Assembly (NCBI RefSeq): GCF_000013385.1
Contig: NC_007760.1
Location: forward strand, 3,012,001 to 3,076,000
DNA length: 64,000 nt
Source: Anaeromyxobacter dehalogenans 2CP-C
GTDB lineage: Bacteria; Myxococcota; Myxococcia; Myxococcales; Anaeromyxobacteraceae
Reading direction: 5' to 3'
Positions within the stretch are counted from its first letter, which is position 1. Each line of letters starts with the position of its first letter. The notes under the pieces were generated by a model. The model did no database searches. It worked only from the letters and a program-made list of their open reading frames with translations, and was not told where the DNA came from. A program made the translations under genes and the position numbers. Shown one piece after another: positions 15,486 through 23,574 of the stretch.

Positions 15486-16112
15486 CTACGGTGCGGTCCC
15501 GTAACCGCCCCGCTCCACGGCGACCACCTTGCCGGCCTCCAGCCGGGCGACCAGCGTGAAGCGCTGCGGCCCGAAGTCGAACGTCCACAGCTCCACCGGC
15601 ACCCGCGCCTCGCCGGGCGCGCCGCCCTGCACCCCGGGCGGCAGCGCGCGCGGCTCGACGGCCACGTCCTTCGCGATCGGCTCGCCGCAGCGGACCAGCA
15701 GGTCGAGCTTGCTCTCGCCGACCCGCACCGCGGACGGATCGCAGCTCGCGCGCCCGGGGGTCCGCACCGCGGCCACCCGCTCGGGCGCGTACCCGTACCC
15801 CCCGCGCTCGATCGCCACCACCCTGCCGCCCTCCACGGTGACGAGGTCGATGAAGCGCTGCGGGCCGTGGTTGTAGGTCCACTGCTCCACGAGGACGACC
15901 GAGTCCTGGGACGCCCGGCCGGCGATCACGAGCACGCTGCGCTCGATCTCGCGCGCGTCGCGGAGCGCCGGCTCGCCGCACCTCGCGAGCAGGTCCAGCC
16001 GGGAGGCGCCGAGCTCGACGGTGCCGCCGTCGCAGCGGAGCGACGACTCGCCGGCGTGGGCGGACGGTGCGAGCAGCGCGAGCAGCAGGAGCGCGAGCGA
16101 CCGGGCGTGCAT
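15486..16112 (-). CDS. exported protein with two DUF2845 repeats
   Basis: 208 residues with a signal peptide (1-20). The mature protein is two tandem copies (about 24-114 and 119-208) of the same unit: C-x9-10-G-x-S-(R/K)LDLL-x-RCGEP near the start, then an E(Q/L)WT(Y/F)-x2-GPQRF block and an ERGGYG end. This is the DUF2845 fold; each copy has two cysteines that may pair in the periplasm. GGAGG precedes the ATG at 16112. Function unknown. Confidence 0.8.
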   Translation of the reverse strand: MHARSLALLLLALLAPSAHAGESSLRCDGGTVELGASRLDLLARCGEPALRDAREIERSVLVIAGRASQDSVVLVEQWTYNHGPQRFIDLVTVEGGRVVAIERGGYGYAPERVAAVRTPGRASCDPSAVRVGESKLDLLVRCGEPIAKDVAVEPRALPPGVQGGAPGEARVPVELWTFDFGPQRFTLVARLEAGKVVAVERGGYGTAP

Positions 16113-16141
16113 GCGGGGGCCTCCTCGAAGACCGGGGAGCA

Positions 16142-16160
16142 CACCGTACCACGGTCGGTG
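16142..16160. promoter_or_regulatory. dyad between divergent genes
   Basis: ACCGT (16143-16147) and ACGGT (16151-16155) form an inverted repeat. It lies 30 bases upstream of the DUF2845 gene and about 95 bases upstream of the universal stress gene, a plausible operator position; nothing further supports it. Confidence 0.25.
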
Positions 16161-16254
16161 AACGTCCGGGGGCGCGCCAGGCGTCCGCGCGCCCCGCCCC
16201 CGGCCCGCTGCGCGCCGCGGCCGCGCGACCGCATCCTTCCGGCGGAGGGCCCGC

Positions 16255-16659
16255 ATGACCGAGATCCCCTGGAAGACCGTCTGCTGCCCGGTGGACCTGT
16301 CCGACGCCTCGCGCGCGGCGCTGCGCGTCGCCAGCGACGTGTGCCGGCGCCTGGACGCGTCGCTCACCCTGCTGCACGTCCAGGAGGGCGAGCCGGCCTC
16401 GGAGCGGCTCGCCGAGTGGCGGGCCGCGGCCGAGGCGGCCGGGGTGAAGCGCGTCGCCGCCGAGGAGACCGGCGGGAACCCGGAGATCGCCATCGCGGAC
16501 TGGGCCGACGCCCACGGCGTGGACCTGGTGGTGATGGGCACGCACGGCCGCACCGGGCGGACCCACGCGCTGGTCGGCTCGGTGGCCGAGAGCACGGTCC
16601 GGCGGGCGCGCTGCCCGGTGATGGTGGTCCACGACGAGTGGACCGGCACGCTGCACTGA
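16255..16659 (+). CDS. universal stress protein (UspA family)
   Basis: 134 residues, one Usp domain. It shows the ATP-binding pattern G-x2-G-x9-G-S in MGTHGRTGRTHALVGSVAE (about 98-116) and the N-terminal VDLSDAS nucleotide loop, so it belongs to the ATP-binding subclass. Cytoplasmic stress-response protein of unspecified target. It converges with metF, with only nine bases between the two stops, so no separate terminator is seen. Confidence 0.93.
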   Translation: MTEIPWKTVCCPVDLSDASRAALRVASDVCRRLDASLTLLHVQEGEPASERLAEWRAAAEAAGVKRVAAEETGGNPEIAIADWADAHGVDLVVMGTHGRTGRTHALVGSVAESTVRRARCPVMVVHDEWTGTLH

Positions 16660-16668
16660 GGACCGGGC

Positions 16669-17571
16669 TCAGCCGCGCCAGGGCTCGCTGGCGCGGAGCG
16701 CCGCCACGATGGCGCGCGTCGAGGGCGAGCGGTTCAGCGTGTAGAAGTGGATCCCGGGCGCGCCGCGGCGGAGCAGGTCGGCGCACTGCAGCGTGGCGTA
16801 GGCCACGCCCAGCTCGCGGGCGCCGTCCGGGTCGGCGCGCCGGACCTCCATCGCCGCCCGGAGCGGCGGCGGGATGGCGGCGCCGCACATCGCGGTGAAC
16901 CGCTCCACCTGCTCGACGTTGGTGAACGGCATGATCCCGGGCACCACCGGCACCTCGACGCCCGCGGCGCGCGCGCGCTCGACGAAGCGGAAGTAGTGCG
17001 CGTTCTCGAAGAACAGCTGCGTCACCAGGAAGTCCGTCCCGGCCTCGACCTTCAGCTTCAGGTTGCGGAGGTCCTGCGCCAGGTCGCGGGTCTCGACGTG
17101 GCCCTCGGGGTACGCGGCGGCGCCCACGCAGAAGCGCCAGCGCTCCGGCCGCGACCGGATGAACGCGACCAGCTCGCTCGCGTGCGTGAAGCCGTCCGGG
17201 TGCGGGACGAACGCGCTCTGCCCCCGCGGCGCGTCGCCGCGCAGCGCCAGCACGTTCTGGATGCCGGCGTCCGCCACCTCGTCGAGCACCGCCGCGATCT
17301 CCTCGCGCGACGCCCCCACGCACGTGACGTGCGCCATCGCCTCCACCTCGGCGTCGCGCTTGAGCCGCTTCACCAGGTCGATGGTCTTCGCGCGGGTGGA
17401 CCCGCCGGCGCCGTACGTCACCGACACGTAGGCGGGGCCGAGCGGGCGCAGCGCCTCGACGGTCTCGAACAGGCCGCGCACCCCGTCGTCGGTCTTGGGC
17501 GGGAAGAACTCGAAGGAGAAGATGGGCTCGCCCCGCTCACGGGCGAAGCGCAGGAGGTCGGTGATCCGCAC
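16669..17571 (-). CDS. metF: 5,10-methylenetetrahydrofolate reductase
   Basis: 300 residues, typical bacterial length. Flavoprotein that reduces methylene-THF to methyl-THF for methionine synthesis. The sequence has the N-terminal FEFFPPKTDDG, the VTYGAGGS loop, NVLALRGDAPRG, the FLVTQLFFE strand and PGIMPFTN, all MetF hallmarks along the TIM barrel. The start is a GTG at 17571, giving the expected MRITDLLRF N-terminus. I looked for a SAM- or SAH-riboswitch in the 93 bases up to greB; the leader is too short for a SAM-I element and shows no convincing fold. Confidence 0.95.
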   Translation of the reverse strand: MRITDLLRFARERGEPIFSFEFFPPKTDDGVRGLFETVEALRPLGPAYVSVTYGAGGSTRAKTIDLVKRLKRDAEVEAMAHVTCVGASREEIAAVLDEVADAGIQNVLALRGDAPRGQSAFVPHPDGFTHASELVAFIRSRPERWRFCVGAAAYPEGHVETRDLAQDLRNLKLKVEAGTDFLVTQLFFENAHYFRFVERARAAGVEVPVVPGIMPFTNVEQVERFTAMCGAAIPPPLRAAMEVRRADPDGARELGVAYATLQCADLLRRGAPGIHFYTLNRSPSTRAIVAALRASEPWRG

Positions 17572-17621
17572 AGGCCCGCGAGAGTAGCCCGGCCCGGCGG
17601 CGCGGCGCCAGCTTCCTGCGG

Positions 17622-17650
17622 TTGACAGCGGCGCCGCTCCGCGGGAATCG
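17622..17650 (+). promoter_or_regulatory. candidate greB promoter
   Basis: Consensus -35 TTGACA (17622-17627) with a weak -10, GAATCG (17645-17650), at 17-base spacing, 15 bases before the greB ATG. Confidence 0.35.
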
Positions 17651-17664
17651 TTCGTCGCACCGCC

Positions 17665-18156
17665 ATGGCCAGGACGCCCCGCTACATCACCCCCGAAGGC
17701 TTCCGGCGCCTCGCCGCCGAGCACACCCGGATCTGGACCGAGCAGCGGCCGCGCATCGTGGCCGAGGTCGAGGCCGCCGCCGCGCTCGGCGACCGCAGCG
17801 AGAACGCCGAGTACATCTACGGCAAGAAGAAGCTGCGCGAGCTGGACCGCCGGCTGCGCTTCCTCTCGGAGAAGATGGACTCGCTCTCGGTCGTCGAGCC
17901 GCGGGCCCACCCGGACGGCCGCGCCTTCTTCGGCGCCTGGGTGACGGTCGAGCAGGAGGACGGGCAGGAGCGGAGGTACCGGCTGGTCGGGCCGGACGAG
18001 TTCGACGTGTCGGCGGGGCTCATCAGCGTGGACGCGCCGCTCGGCCGCGCGCTGCTCGGGAAGCGCGAGGGCGACGTGGTGGTGGTGCACCGGCCCGCCG
18101 GCATGGTGGAGTTCACCGTGGTGGAGGTCTCCTGGTCGGCCCCGGAGGACGGATGA
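17665..18156 (+). CDS. greB: transcription elongation factor GreB
   Basis: 163 residues. N-terminal antiparallel coiled coil carrying the acidic tip GDRSENAEYIYGKKKLRE (about 39-56), which inserts into the RNA polymerase secondary channel and triggers transcript cleavage, followed by the C-terminal FKBP-like domain. The Y-x-Y-GKKKLRE signature favours GreB over GreA. Its stop overlaps the next gene's ATG (ATGA), so the two are co-translated. Confidence 0.92.
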   Translation: MARTPRYITPEGFRRLAAEHTRIWTEQRPRIVAEVEAAAALGDRSENAEYIYGKKKLRELDRRLRFLSEKMDSLSVVEPRAHPDGRAFFGAWVTVEQEDGQERRYRLVGPDEFDVSAGLISVDAPLGRALLGKREGDVVVVHRPAGMVEFTVVEVSWSAPEDG

Positions 18157-18662
18157 CGATCGAGACGGATCGGGCGGCGCAGCGCGCGCGCGTCGAGCGC
18201 TTCGCCCGCGAGCACCCCGGCAGCGTGATGTACGACGGCGCCACCCTGCTCGACGTCTACTCCGGGAAGGCGCTGCACCTCGACTGGATGCGCGTGGCGC
18301 GCCTGGAGGAGCGCTCCGACGCCGAGACCGGGCGCCCGTACCTGGCGCTGGGCCGCGACGACGGCAGCGAGGTCGCGATGGCCGAGCAGGGCGTGGTGTT
18401 CCCGCCGTGCACCACCGGGACCGGACCGCTGGAGGGGCTCCCGCGCGCGGTCTGCTTCCGCGACCTGGCGCAGGCCGAGGGCCGGCTCACCCACTTCCTG
18501 CTCGACCACCCGGACGAGCGCCCGAGCGCGACGCACGTGTCGCTGTTCCTGTTCTGCCTGGCGGTGGTGGACGGGGCGCGCGCGGCGGGGTTCGACGTGT
18601 CGCGCGAGGAGCGGCGGCTCGAGGCCGTGCTGAACGAGCTCGAGGCGCGCAAGCGCGGCTGA
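18153..18662 (+). CDS. conserved-looking cytoplasmic protein coupled to greB
   Basis: 169 residues, no signal peptide or membrane segment, no domain I recognise. The N-terminal half alternates strands (YLALGRDDGSEVAMAEQGVVF), the C-terminal half is helical. It begins within the greB stop codon (ATGA), which predicts coupled translation and perhaps a related function in transcription. Codon use matches the neighbours. Confidence 0.65.
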   Translation: MTIETDRAAQRARVERFAREHPGSVMYDGATLLDVYSGKALHLDWMRVARLEERSDAETGRPYLALGRDDGSEVAMAEQGVVFPPCTTGTGPLEGLPRAVCFRDLAQAEGRLTHFLLDHPDERPSATHVSLFLFCLAVVDGARAAGFDVSREERRLEAVLNELEARKRG

Positions 18663-18780
18663 GCAGGCCCCGCCTCCGCGGGTGCGCCACCGCCGCACGC
18701 GGCCCATCTTTGCCCCGGTGGCGCGCGGCCGGCGTGCCCGGGCGGCGGGCCGGCCGCCGCGCGGAGGGAGGGCGACCGGG

Positions 18781-19566
18781 GTGCGCTTCCGCGTGGTCAC
18801 CTGGAACGTGCACGGCCTGCGCGGCGCGGGCCGCCGCCCCGATCCCGAGCGCATCGCCCGCGTGCTCGACGACATCGGCGCGGACGTGGCCGGGCTGCAG
18901 GAGGTGGGCGCGAGCCTGCCGGGCGCCGACGCGCACGCGGCCGAGGCGCTCGCGCGGCTCACCGGCCTCAACGGCGCGTTCGGCCCGACGCTCCAGCACG
19001 CGCGCGGCTTCGCGTACGGGAACGCCATCCTCTCGCGCCACCCCATCGACGCGACGCGCACCTACGACCTGTCGGTGCCCGGCCGCGAGCCCCGCGGCTG
19101 CCTGCGCGCCGACGTCGTCCTCGGCCCGATGCGCGTCCACGTGTTCGCGGCCCACCTCGGCCTGCACTGGCGCGAGCGGCGCCGCCAGGCCGCCGCGCTG
19201 CTGTCGGCGGACATCCTGCGCGACGCGGCGCTCTCCCACCCGCTCGTGCTGGTCGGGGACTTCAACTCGCCCTCGGACCGCTCGGCGGTGCCGCGCTGGC
19301 TGCGCCGAACGCTCACCGACTGCGCGGTCGCGGCCGGCCGGCCCGCCGCCACGTTCCCGTCCGCCTGGCCGCTCCTGCGGCTGGACCGCGCCTACGTGGA
19401 CGCCGCGCTGCGCGTCGTCGCCTGCGAGGTGGTGCGGACGCCGCGCGCCCGGCGCGCCTCGGACCACCTGCCGCTGGTCGTCGAGCTGGAGCTCACCGAG
19501 GCCGCGCGCCGGCCGCCCGCCCCGCGGCCGGTCGAGGCGCCTGGCGTCCGGACGCGCACCGGCTGA
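18781..19566 (+). CDS. EEP-family phosphodiesterase/nuclease, cytoplasmic
   Basis: 261 residues from a GTG at 18781, chosen because GGAGGGAGG lies upstream and the protein then begins directly with the first strand VRFRVVTWNVHG. Motifs of the endonuclease/exonuclease/phosphatase fold appear in order: TWNVHG, LQEVG, AHLGLHW, GDFNSPSD and SDHLPLVV. Unlike the EEP protein at 1131-2015 it has no signal peptide. The substrate (DNA, lipid headgroup or other phosphodiester) is not indicated. Confidence 0.85.
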   Translation: MRFRVVTWNVHGLRGAGRRPDPERIARVLDDIGADVAGLQEVGASLPGADAHAAEALARLTGLNGAFGPTLQHARGFAYGNAILSRHPIDATRTYDLSVPGREPRGCLRADVVLGPMRVHVFAAHLGLHWRERRRQAAALLSADILRDAALSHPLVLVGDFNSPSDRSAVPRWLRRTLTDCAVAAGRPAATFPSAWPLLRLDRAYVDAALRVVACEVVRTPRARRASDHLPLVVELELTEAARRPPAPRPVEAPGVRTRTG

Positions 19567-19574
19567 TCCCGCCG

Positions 19575-19594
19575 CCGCCGGCGCGCGCCGGCGG
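19575..19594 (+). terminator. GC-rich hairpin after the EEP gene
   Basis: A perfect 20-base palindrome, able to form an 8-bp stem with a GCGC loop, nine bases after the stop codon. There is no T tract. Confidence 0.4.
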
Positions 19595-19677
19595 TGGACG
19601 ACGGCGGGGCCTCGATCGCGCCCCGCCCGATGCGCAGGCTGTGACGCGGGCCCGGGAGCGGGCGGGAGGGATACGAC

Positions 19678-19968
19678 ATGGCGATGTCCTGGAAGGCGAT
19701 GAAGGGGATGCTCGACCGCGAGCTGCTCTTGAAGCGGATGGGGCTGGAGGAGCGCAGCCCGGCCGGCGACTTCTTCACCGGCCTCGGCCTGTTCTCGGTC
19801 GGCGTGCTGGTGGGCGCCGGGCTGGGCATGATGTTCGCGCCGAGGCGCGGCGAGGACCTGCGCGCGATGATGACCGACGCGTGGCGGCAGCGGACCGGCA
19901 AGCCGGCGCAGGGGCCCGACTACCAGGCCATGGGCGCCGAGACGGCGATGCCGTCGCCGGCGCACTGA
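19678..19968 (+). CDS. YtxH-like small membrane-anchored protein
   Basis: 96 residues. One membrane helix (about 33-53, FFTGLGLFSVGVLVGAGLG) followed by the characteristic MMFAPRRGEDLR, the YtxH-type signature seen in stress-associated small proteins. A short N-terminal amphipathic segment precedes it. Role unknown; probably inner-membrane with a cytoplasmic C-terminus. It converges with engB. Confidence 0.75.
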   Translation: MAMSWKAMKGMLDRELLLKRMGLEERSPAGDFFTGLGLFSVGVLVGAGLGMMFAPRRGEDLRAMMTDAWRQRTGKPAQGPDYQAMGAETAMPSPAH

Positions 19969-19982
19969 CGGCTGCCGGACGG

Positions 19983-20633
19983 CTACGCCGGCGGGTCGGC
20001 CTCGGCGGTCCGCGCCTCCTCGGCGGCGAGCGCGGCGAGCCGCGCCCAGAGCGCGTCGGTGCCGGTGCCCTCCACCGCGGAGAACGGCACCGCGTCGCCG
20101 CGGGCCAGGCCGAGCGCGCGCTCCACCTGCTGGAGCGCGAGCACGCGGCGCGCCTTGGGCAGCTTGTCCGTCTTGGTCGCCGCCACGACGAGGCGCCGCC
20201 CCGCCGACACCAGGAACGCGGCGGCGTCCTCGTCGCTCTCCGACGGCGCGTGGCGCGCGTCCACGATGAGCACCACCGCGCGCAGCACGTCGCGGTCGCG
20301 CAGGTAGTCCTCGATCATCGCGGTCCAGCGATCGCGCTCGGCCCGCGAGACCTTGGCGTAGCCGTAGCCGGGCAGGTCGCAGAAGCGGATCGCGCGCGGG
20401 CGCGCCGCCGGGGTGGGCCGGTACGAGAGGTCGAAGAACTGGAGCGCGCGGGTGCGCCCGGGCGTGGACGAGACGCGCGCCAGCCCCTTGCGGCGGGCGA
20501 GCGCGTTCAGCATCGACGACTTCCCCACGTTGGAGCGGCCCACGAACGCGATCTCGGGCGTGGCGCCGCGCGGCCACTCCTCGGGGCGGGTGGCGGTCTT
20601 GTCGAAGTCGGCGGAGACGACCTGGATCGGCAC
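19983..20633 (-). CDS. engB: ribosome biogenesis GTPase EngB (YihA/YsxC)
   Basis: 216 residues, start GTG at 20633 with an AGGAG site that overlaps the stop of the cytochrome gene upstream. G1 motif GRSNVGKSS (about 32-40), G3 region DLPGYGYAKV, G4 TKTDK, and the switch sequence SSTPGRT are all present. GTPase for large-subunit assembly, usually essential. The C-terminus is about ten residues longer than typical and acidic/alanine-rich. Its operon partner, a tetraheme cytochrome, is unusual. Confidence 0.94.
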   Translation of the reverse strand: MPIQVVSADFDKTATRPEEWPRGATPEIAFVGRSNVGKSSMLNALARRKGLARVSSTPGRTRALQFFDLSYRPTPAARPRAIRFCDLPGYGYAKVSRAERDRWTAMIEDYLRDRDVLRAVVLIVDARHAPSESDEDAAAFLVSAGRRLVVAATKTDKLPKARRVLALQQVERALGLARGDAVPFSAVEGTGTDALWARLAALAAEEARTAEADPPA

Positions 20634-20642
20634 GTCGGGCTC

Positions 20643-21164
20643 CTAGCGGCCGCCGGGGCGGCGGGCGGGGGCCGGGGCTGGCCGCGCCGGCGCGCGGGGA
20701 CCCGTCGGCGCGGCGGCGTCGCCGGGCGCCGGGGTCCAGTGATCGATGAGCGGCAGCTTTCGCTTCGGGTCGAAGCGCAGCAGGCTCGGCGTCGAGTCGG
20801 TGTGGCAGGCGAGGCAGGTCTTCGGGCCCGGATCCACCAGGCCCACCGCGCGCGCCAGCTCGCGGTCGCGCATGACGTGGTCGGCCGCGTAGGCGCGCCC
20901 CGGGCCGTGGCACGTCTCGCAGGAGACGCCGGCGAGCCCGTCCTCGCGGTCGGGCGCGTGGCAGGAGAGGCAGCGCGGGTCGTCCCGGCGCTCCGCCGGC
21001 AGCACCTCGAGCGCGCGCGCGTGAGGGCTCACCCGCCAGCGCTCGTACGCGGACGGGTGGCAGGCCTTGCACGCCTCGGGTCCCACCTTGTCGCCTGCGG
21101 CGCGCGCGGCGGGCGGGAGGGCGAGGATCGCGGCGAGGAGCGGGAGGCGGAGGGCGGGGAGCAC
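20643..21164 (-). CDS. tetraheme cytochrome c
   Basis: 173 residues from GTG 21164, or 181 from ATG 21188. The N-terminal signal peptide ends AARA. Four heme sites: CKACH, CLSCH, CETCH and CLACH. The opening GPEACKACHPSAYERW is typical of the cytochrome c554/c' type multiheme family. The last 30 residues are Pro/Ala/Arg-rich. I prefer the GTG because a -10-like TATACT on this strand lies just upstream of it and covers the first codons of the longer version. Co-transcribed with engB, nine bases apart. Confidence 0.85.
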   Translation of the reverse strand: MLPALRLPLLAAILALPPAARAAGDKVGPEACKACHPSAYERWRVSPHARALEVLPAERRDDPRCLSCHAPDREDGLAGVSCETCHGPGRAYAADHVMRDRELARAVGLVDPGPKTCLACHTDSTPSLLRFDPKRKLPLIDHWTPAPGDAAAPTGPRAPARPAPAPARRPGGR

Positions 21165-21173
21165 GGGGGCCGG

Positions 21174-21181
21174 AGTATAAT
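21174..21181. promoter_or_regulatory. symmetrical bidirectional -10 element
   Basis: The eight bases AGTATAAT give a perfect TATAAT on the plus strand (21176-21181) and TATACT on the minus strand (21179-21174). They lie five bases before the plus-strand ATG (21187) and nine before the minus-strand GTG (21164). No -35 box is obvious on either side. Confidence 0.5.
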
Positions 21182-21186
21182 GCGGC

Positions 21187-21675
21187 ATGCGCCTCGTCTG
21201 GCTCTCCACCGCGATCCTCCTCGCCCTCGGCCCCGTTTCCGCCGCCGCACGCCCGTGGAAGGGCGTCACCCCGGGCGTCACGGCGCAGGCCGAGGTGGTC
21301 GGGAAGTTCGGCGAGCCCACCGCCCGCACCCGCCGCGGGGCGCGCACCGTCCTCGCGTACTACGGCGACCAGGCGCTGGAGGGGACCAAGCAGGCGCAGT
21401 TCCACCTCGATCCGGCCGGCACGGTCCAGGAGATCACCATCTTCCTGACCGTCCCGCTCGACGCGGACACCATCGAGGGGACCTACGGCAAGCCCACGCA
21501 GAAGACGTTCGTGGAGGACACCTTCCAGAAGGTCTGGCTCTACCCGGCGCAGGGCGTGACCGTGTACTTCGCGAAGGACGGGAGCGTCGAGGCGCTCTCG
21601 TTCGCGGCGGGGCGGCAGAAGGCCGCGCCCGCCTCCGCGAAGCCGGCCGCGGCCGAGACCGCCACGACGCGCTGA
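21187..21675 (+). CDS. secreted protein of unknown function
   Basis: 162 residues with a signal peptide (about 1-21). The mature part opens with WKGVTPGVTAQAEVVGKFGEP, a pattern resembling small periplasmic SmpA/OmlA-like or DUF4878-like repeat proteins in which a G-x-PT loop follows a helix; the motif recurs as IEGTYGKPT about 65 residues later, so the protein may be two related halves. The ATG has no clear ribosome site and lies five bases after a perfect TATAAT, so the transcript may be leaderless. Confidence 0.65.
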   Translation: MRLVWLSTAILLALGPVSAAARPWKGVTPGVTAQAEVVGKFGEPTARTRRGARTVLAYYGDQALEGTKQAQFHLDPAGTVQEITIFLTVPLDADTIEGTYGKPTQKTFVEDTFQKVWLYPAQGVTVYFAKDGSVEALSFAAGRQKAAPASAKPAAAETATTR

Positions 21676-21681
21676 GGCGGC

Positions 21682-22317
21682 GTGCGCGTCATCGGGCTGA
21701 CCGGCGGGATCGCGACCGGCAAGAGCACCTTCGCGGCGCTGCTCCGGGCGCGGGGCGCGCCGGTGGTGGACGCGGACGCGCTGGCGCGGGCCGCGGTCGA
21801 GCCCGGCACGCCGGCGCTGGCCGAGATCGCCCGGACGTTCGGCGCGGAGGTGCTGCGCCCGGACGGCGCGCTCGACCGCAAGGCGCTCGGCGCGCGCGTG
21901 TTCGCCGACCCGGGCGCGCGGCGCCGGCTCGAGGCCATCACCCACCCCGCCGTCCGCCTCGCCATGCGCGAGGAGACCGCCCGCCTGGCCGCGCAGGGCC
22001 ACCCGCTCGCGTTCTACGACACGCCGCTGCTGTACGAGGTCGGGCTGGAGGCCCTGCTCGACGCGGTGGTGGTGGTCTGGGCGCCGCGCGACGTGCAGCG
22101 CGAGCGCCTGATGCGCCGCGACGGGCTCGGCGGCGCCGAGGCCGACGCGCGCCTGGCGGCGCAGCTCCCGGTGGACGAGAAGGCGGCGCGCGCCGACTTC
22201 GTGGTCGAGAACGCCGGCGCCCCCGAGGCGCTGGCCGGCAAGGCCGACCGCCTGCTGGCGGACCTGCGGGGGGGCCGGGGGCGCAGGCTTCCCAACGCGC
22301 CCCCCGTGCGCTATTGA
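21682..22317 (+). CDS. coaE: dephospho-CoA kinase
   Basis: 211 residues from a GTG. Last step of coenzyme A synthesis, phosphorylating the 3'-hydroxyl of dephospho-CoA. P-loop GLTGGIATGKST (about 5-16), the lid and substrate segment VVDADALAR, and the HP motif ITHPAVR are present. It lies six bases after the secreted-protein gene and eight before the SDR gene, so the three are probably one transcript. Confidence 0.94.
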   Translation: MRVIGLTGGIATGKSTFAALLRARGAPVVDADALARAAVEPGTPALAEIARTFGAEVLRPDGALDRKALGARVFADPGARRRLEAITHPAVRLAMREETARLAAQGHPLAFYDTPLLYEVGLEALLDAVVVVWAPRDVQRERLMRRDGLGGAEADARLAAQLPVDEKAARADFVVENAGAPEALAGKADRLLADLRGGRGRRLPNAPPVRY

Positions 22318-22324
22318 CCGCGGC

Positions 22325-23476
22325 ATGGGGGCCGGCGCGCGCGTCCACTTCGTCACGGGGTACCCGGGGTTCATCGGGAAGCGGCTGGTGCGCCGCCTCC
22401 TCGAGGACGCGCTGCGCGGCGACGATCGCGTGGTGCTCCTGGTCCAGCCGCGCAACGCCGCCGCGGCGCGGGCCGACCTGGGCGCGCTCGGCGCCGAGCG
22501 GGCCGAGGTGCTGGAGGGGGACGTCGAGCAGATGCACCTCGGCCTCTCCGGCGCCGAGTGGAAGGCGCTCGCCCGCGAGGTGACCGACGTCTGGCACCTG
22601 GCGGCGCGCACGTGGCTGGGCGCCTCGCGCCCGGAGTTCCGCCGGGTGAACCTCGAGGGCACGCGCAACGTGCTGGAGCTGGGCCGCGCGGCCCGCCGGC
22701 TCCGGCGGCTCAACCACTTCTCGACGGCGTTCGTCTCGGGCGACCGGGTAGGCGTCATCCTCGAGGACGAGCTGGCCATGGGCCAGCGCTTCCACAACGC
22801 GTACGAGGAGACGAAGTACCAGGGCGAGCTGCTGGTCCGCGCGGCGCAGTCGGAGCTGCCCGCGACCATCTACCGCCCCAGCATCGTGGTGGGCGACTCG
22901 CGCACCGGCGAGATCGACCGGTTCGAGGGGCCCTACGCGCTCGCCATCCTGCTGGTGGCCTCCCCGCTGGCGGTCCCGCTGCCGCTCCCGGGCGACGCCG
23001 TGGCGCCGCTCAACGTGGTCCCGGTGGACTTCGTGGTGAACGCGGCCGTGGCCATCGGCGAGGCGCCCGCCGCGGCCGGCCGCACCGTGCACCTGGTGGA
23101 CCCGTCGCCGCTCTCCGCCCGGCGCGTGTACGAGCTCATCGCCGCGCACGCGGGCAAGCGCCTGCCGTCGGTGTCGGTCCCGGCGCGCGTGCTCCAGGCG
23201 CTGCTCCAGCTGCCGCTGCTGGAGCGGCTCTCGCGCGTGCACCGGCCCGCCATCGAGTACGTGAACCACCTCGCCATCTACAACTGCCGCAACCTGCTCG
23301 AGCTGCTCGACGGCACCGGCCTGCGCTGCCCGCCCATCTCCAGCTACCTCGACCGGCTCATCGACTTCGTGCAGGGGACGTTCGAGAAGCGCCGCGAGGC
23401 CGAGCTGGCGCAGCTCGCGGGCGACGCCGACGACCCGCTCGATCCGCCCGCCCCGCCCGCGTCCGGCGCCGCCTGA
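22325..23476 (+). CDS. extended SDR (male-sterility/acyl-reductase-like NAD(P)-binding domain)
   Basis: 383 residues. Rossmann motif TGYPGFIGKRLVRRLL (about 11-26), an active-site YEETKYQGE with the Y-x3-K-type pair and an HFSTAFVSG strand; the fold matches the NAD-binding-4 (male sterility) branch of SDRs that includes fatty-acyl reductases and lipid dehydrogenases. Not a full acyl-CoA reductase: the C-terminus is only a short helical cap. Next to two dehydratase genes, it may act on acyl or polyketide-like chains. Substrate unknown. Confidence 0.8.
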   Translation: MGAGARVHFVTGYPGFIGKRLVRRLLEDALRGDDRVVLLVQPRNAAAARADLGALGAERAEVLEGDVEQMHLGLSGAEWKALAREVTDVWHLAARTWLGASRPEFRRVNLEGTRNVLELGRAARRLRRLNHFSTAFVSGDRVGVILEDELAMGQRFHNAYEETKYQGELLVRAAQSELPATIYRPSIVVGDSRTGEIDRFEGPYALAILLVASPLAVPLPLPGDAVAPLNVVPVDFVVNAAVAIGEAPAAAGRTVHLVDPSPLSARRVYELIAAHAGKRLPSVSVPARVLQALLQLPLLERLSRVHRPAIEYVNHLAIYNCRNLLELLDGTGLRCPPISSYLDRLIDFVQGTFEKRREAELAQLAGDADDPLDPPAPPASGAA

Positions 23477-23574
23477 TCCGTCCGCCCGCGCGCCCGCGCG
23501 GTGACGCCCCGCGTCGTGATTCCGAGGGGGTGCGCGGGCTTGTGCTCCGCCCGGACCTCCCTTACACGGGAGGG

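Noticed and set aside
17572-17664. SAM or SAH riboswitch in front of metF
   Set aside because: Only 93 bases are shared with the greB promoter and no known riboswitch core is visible.
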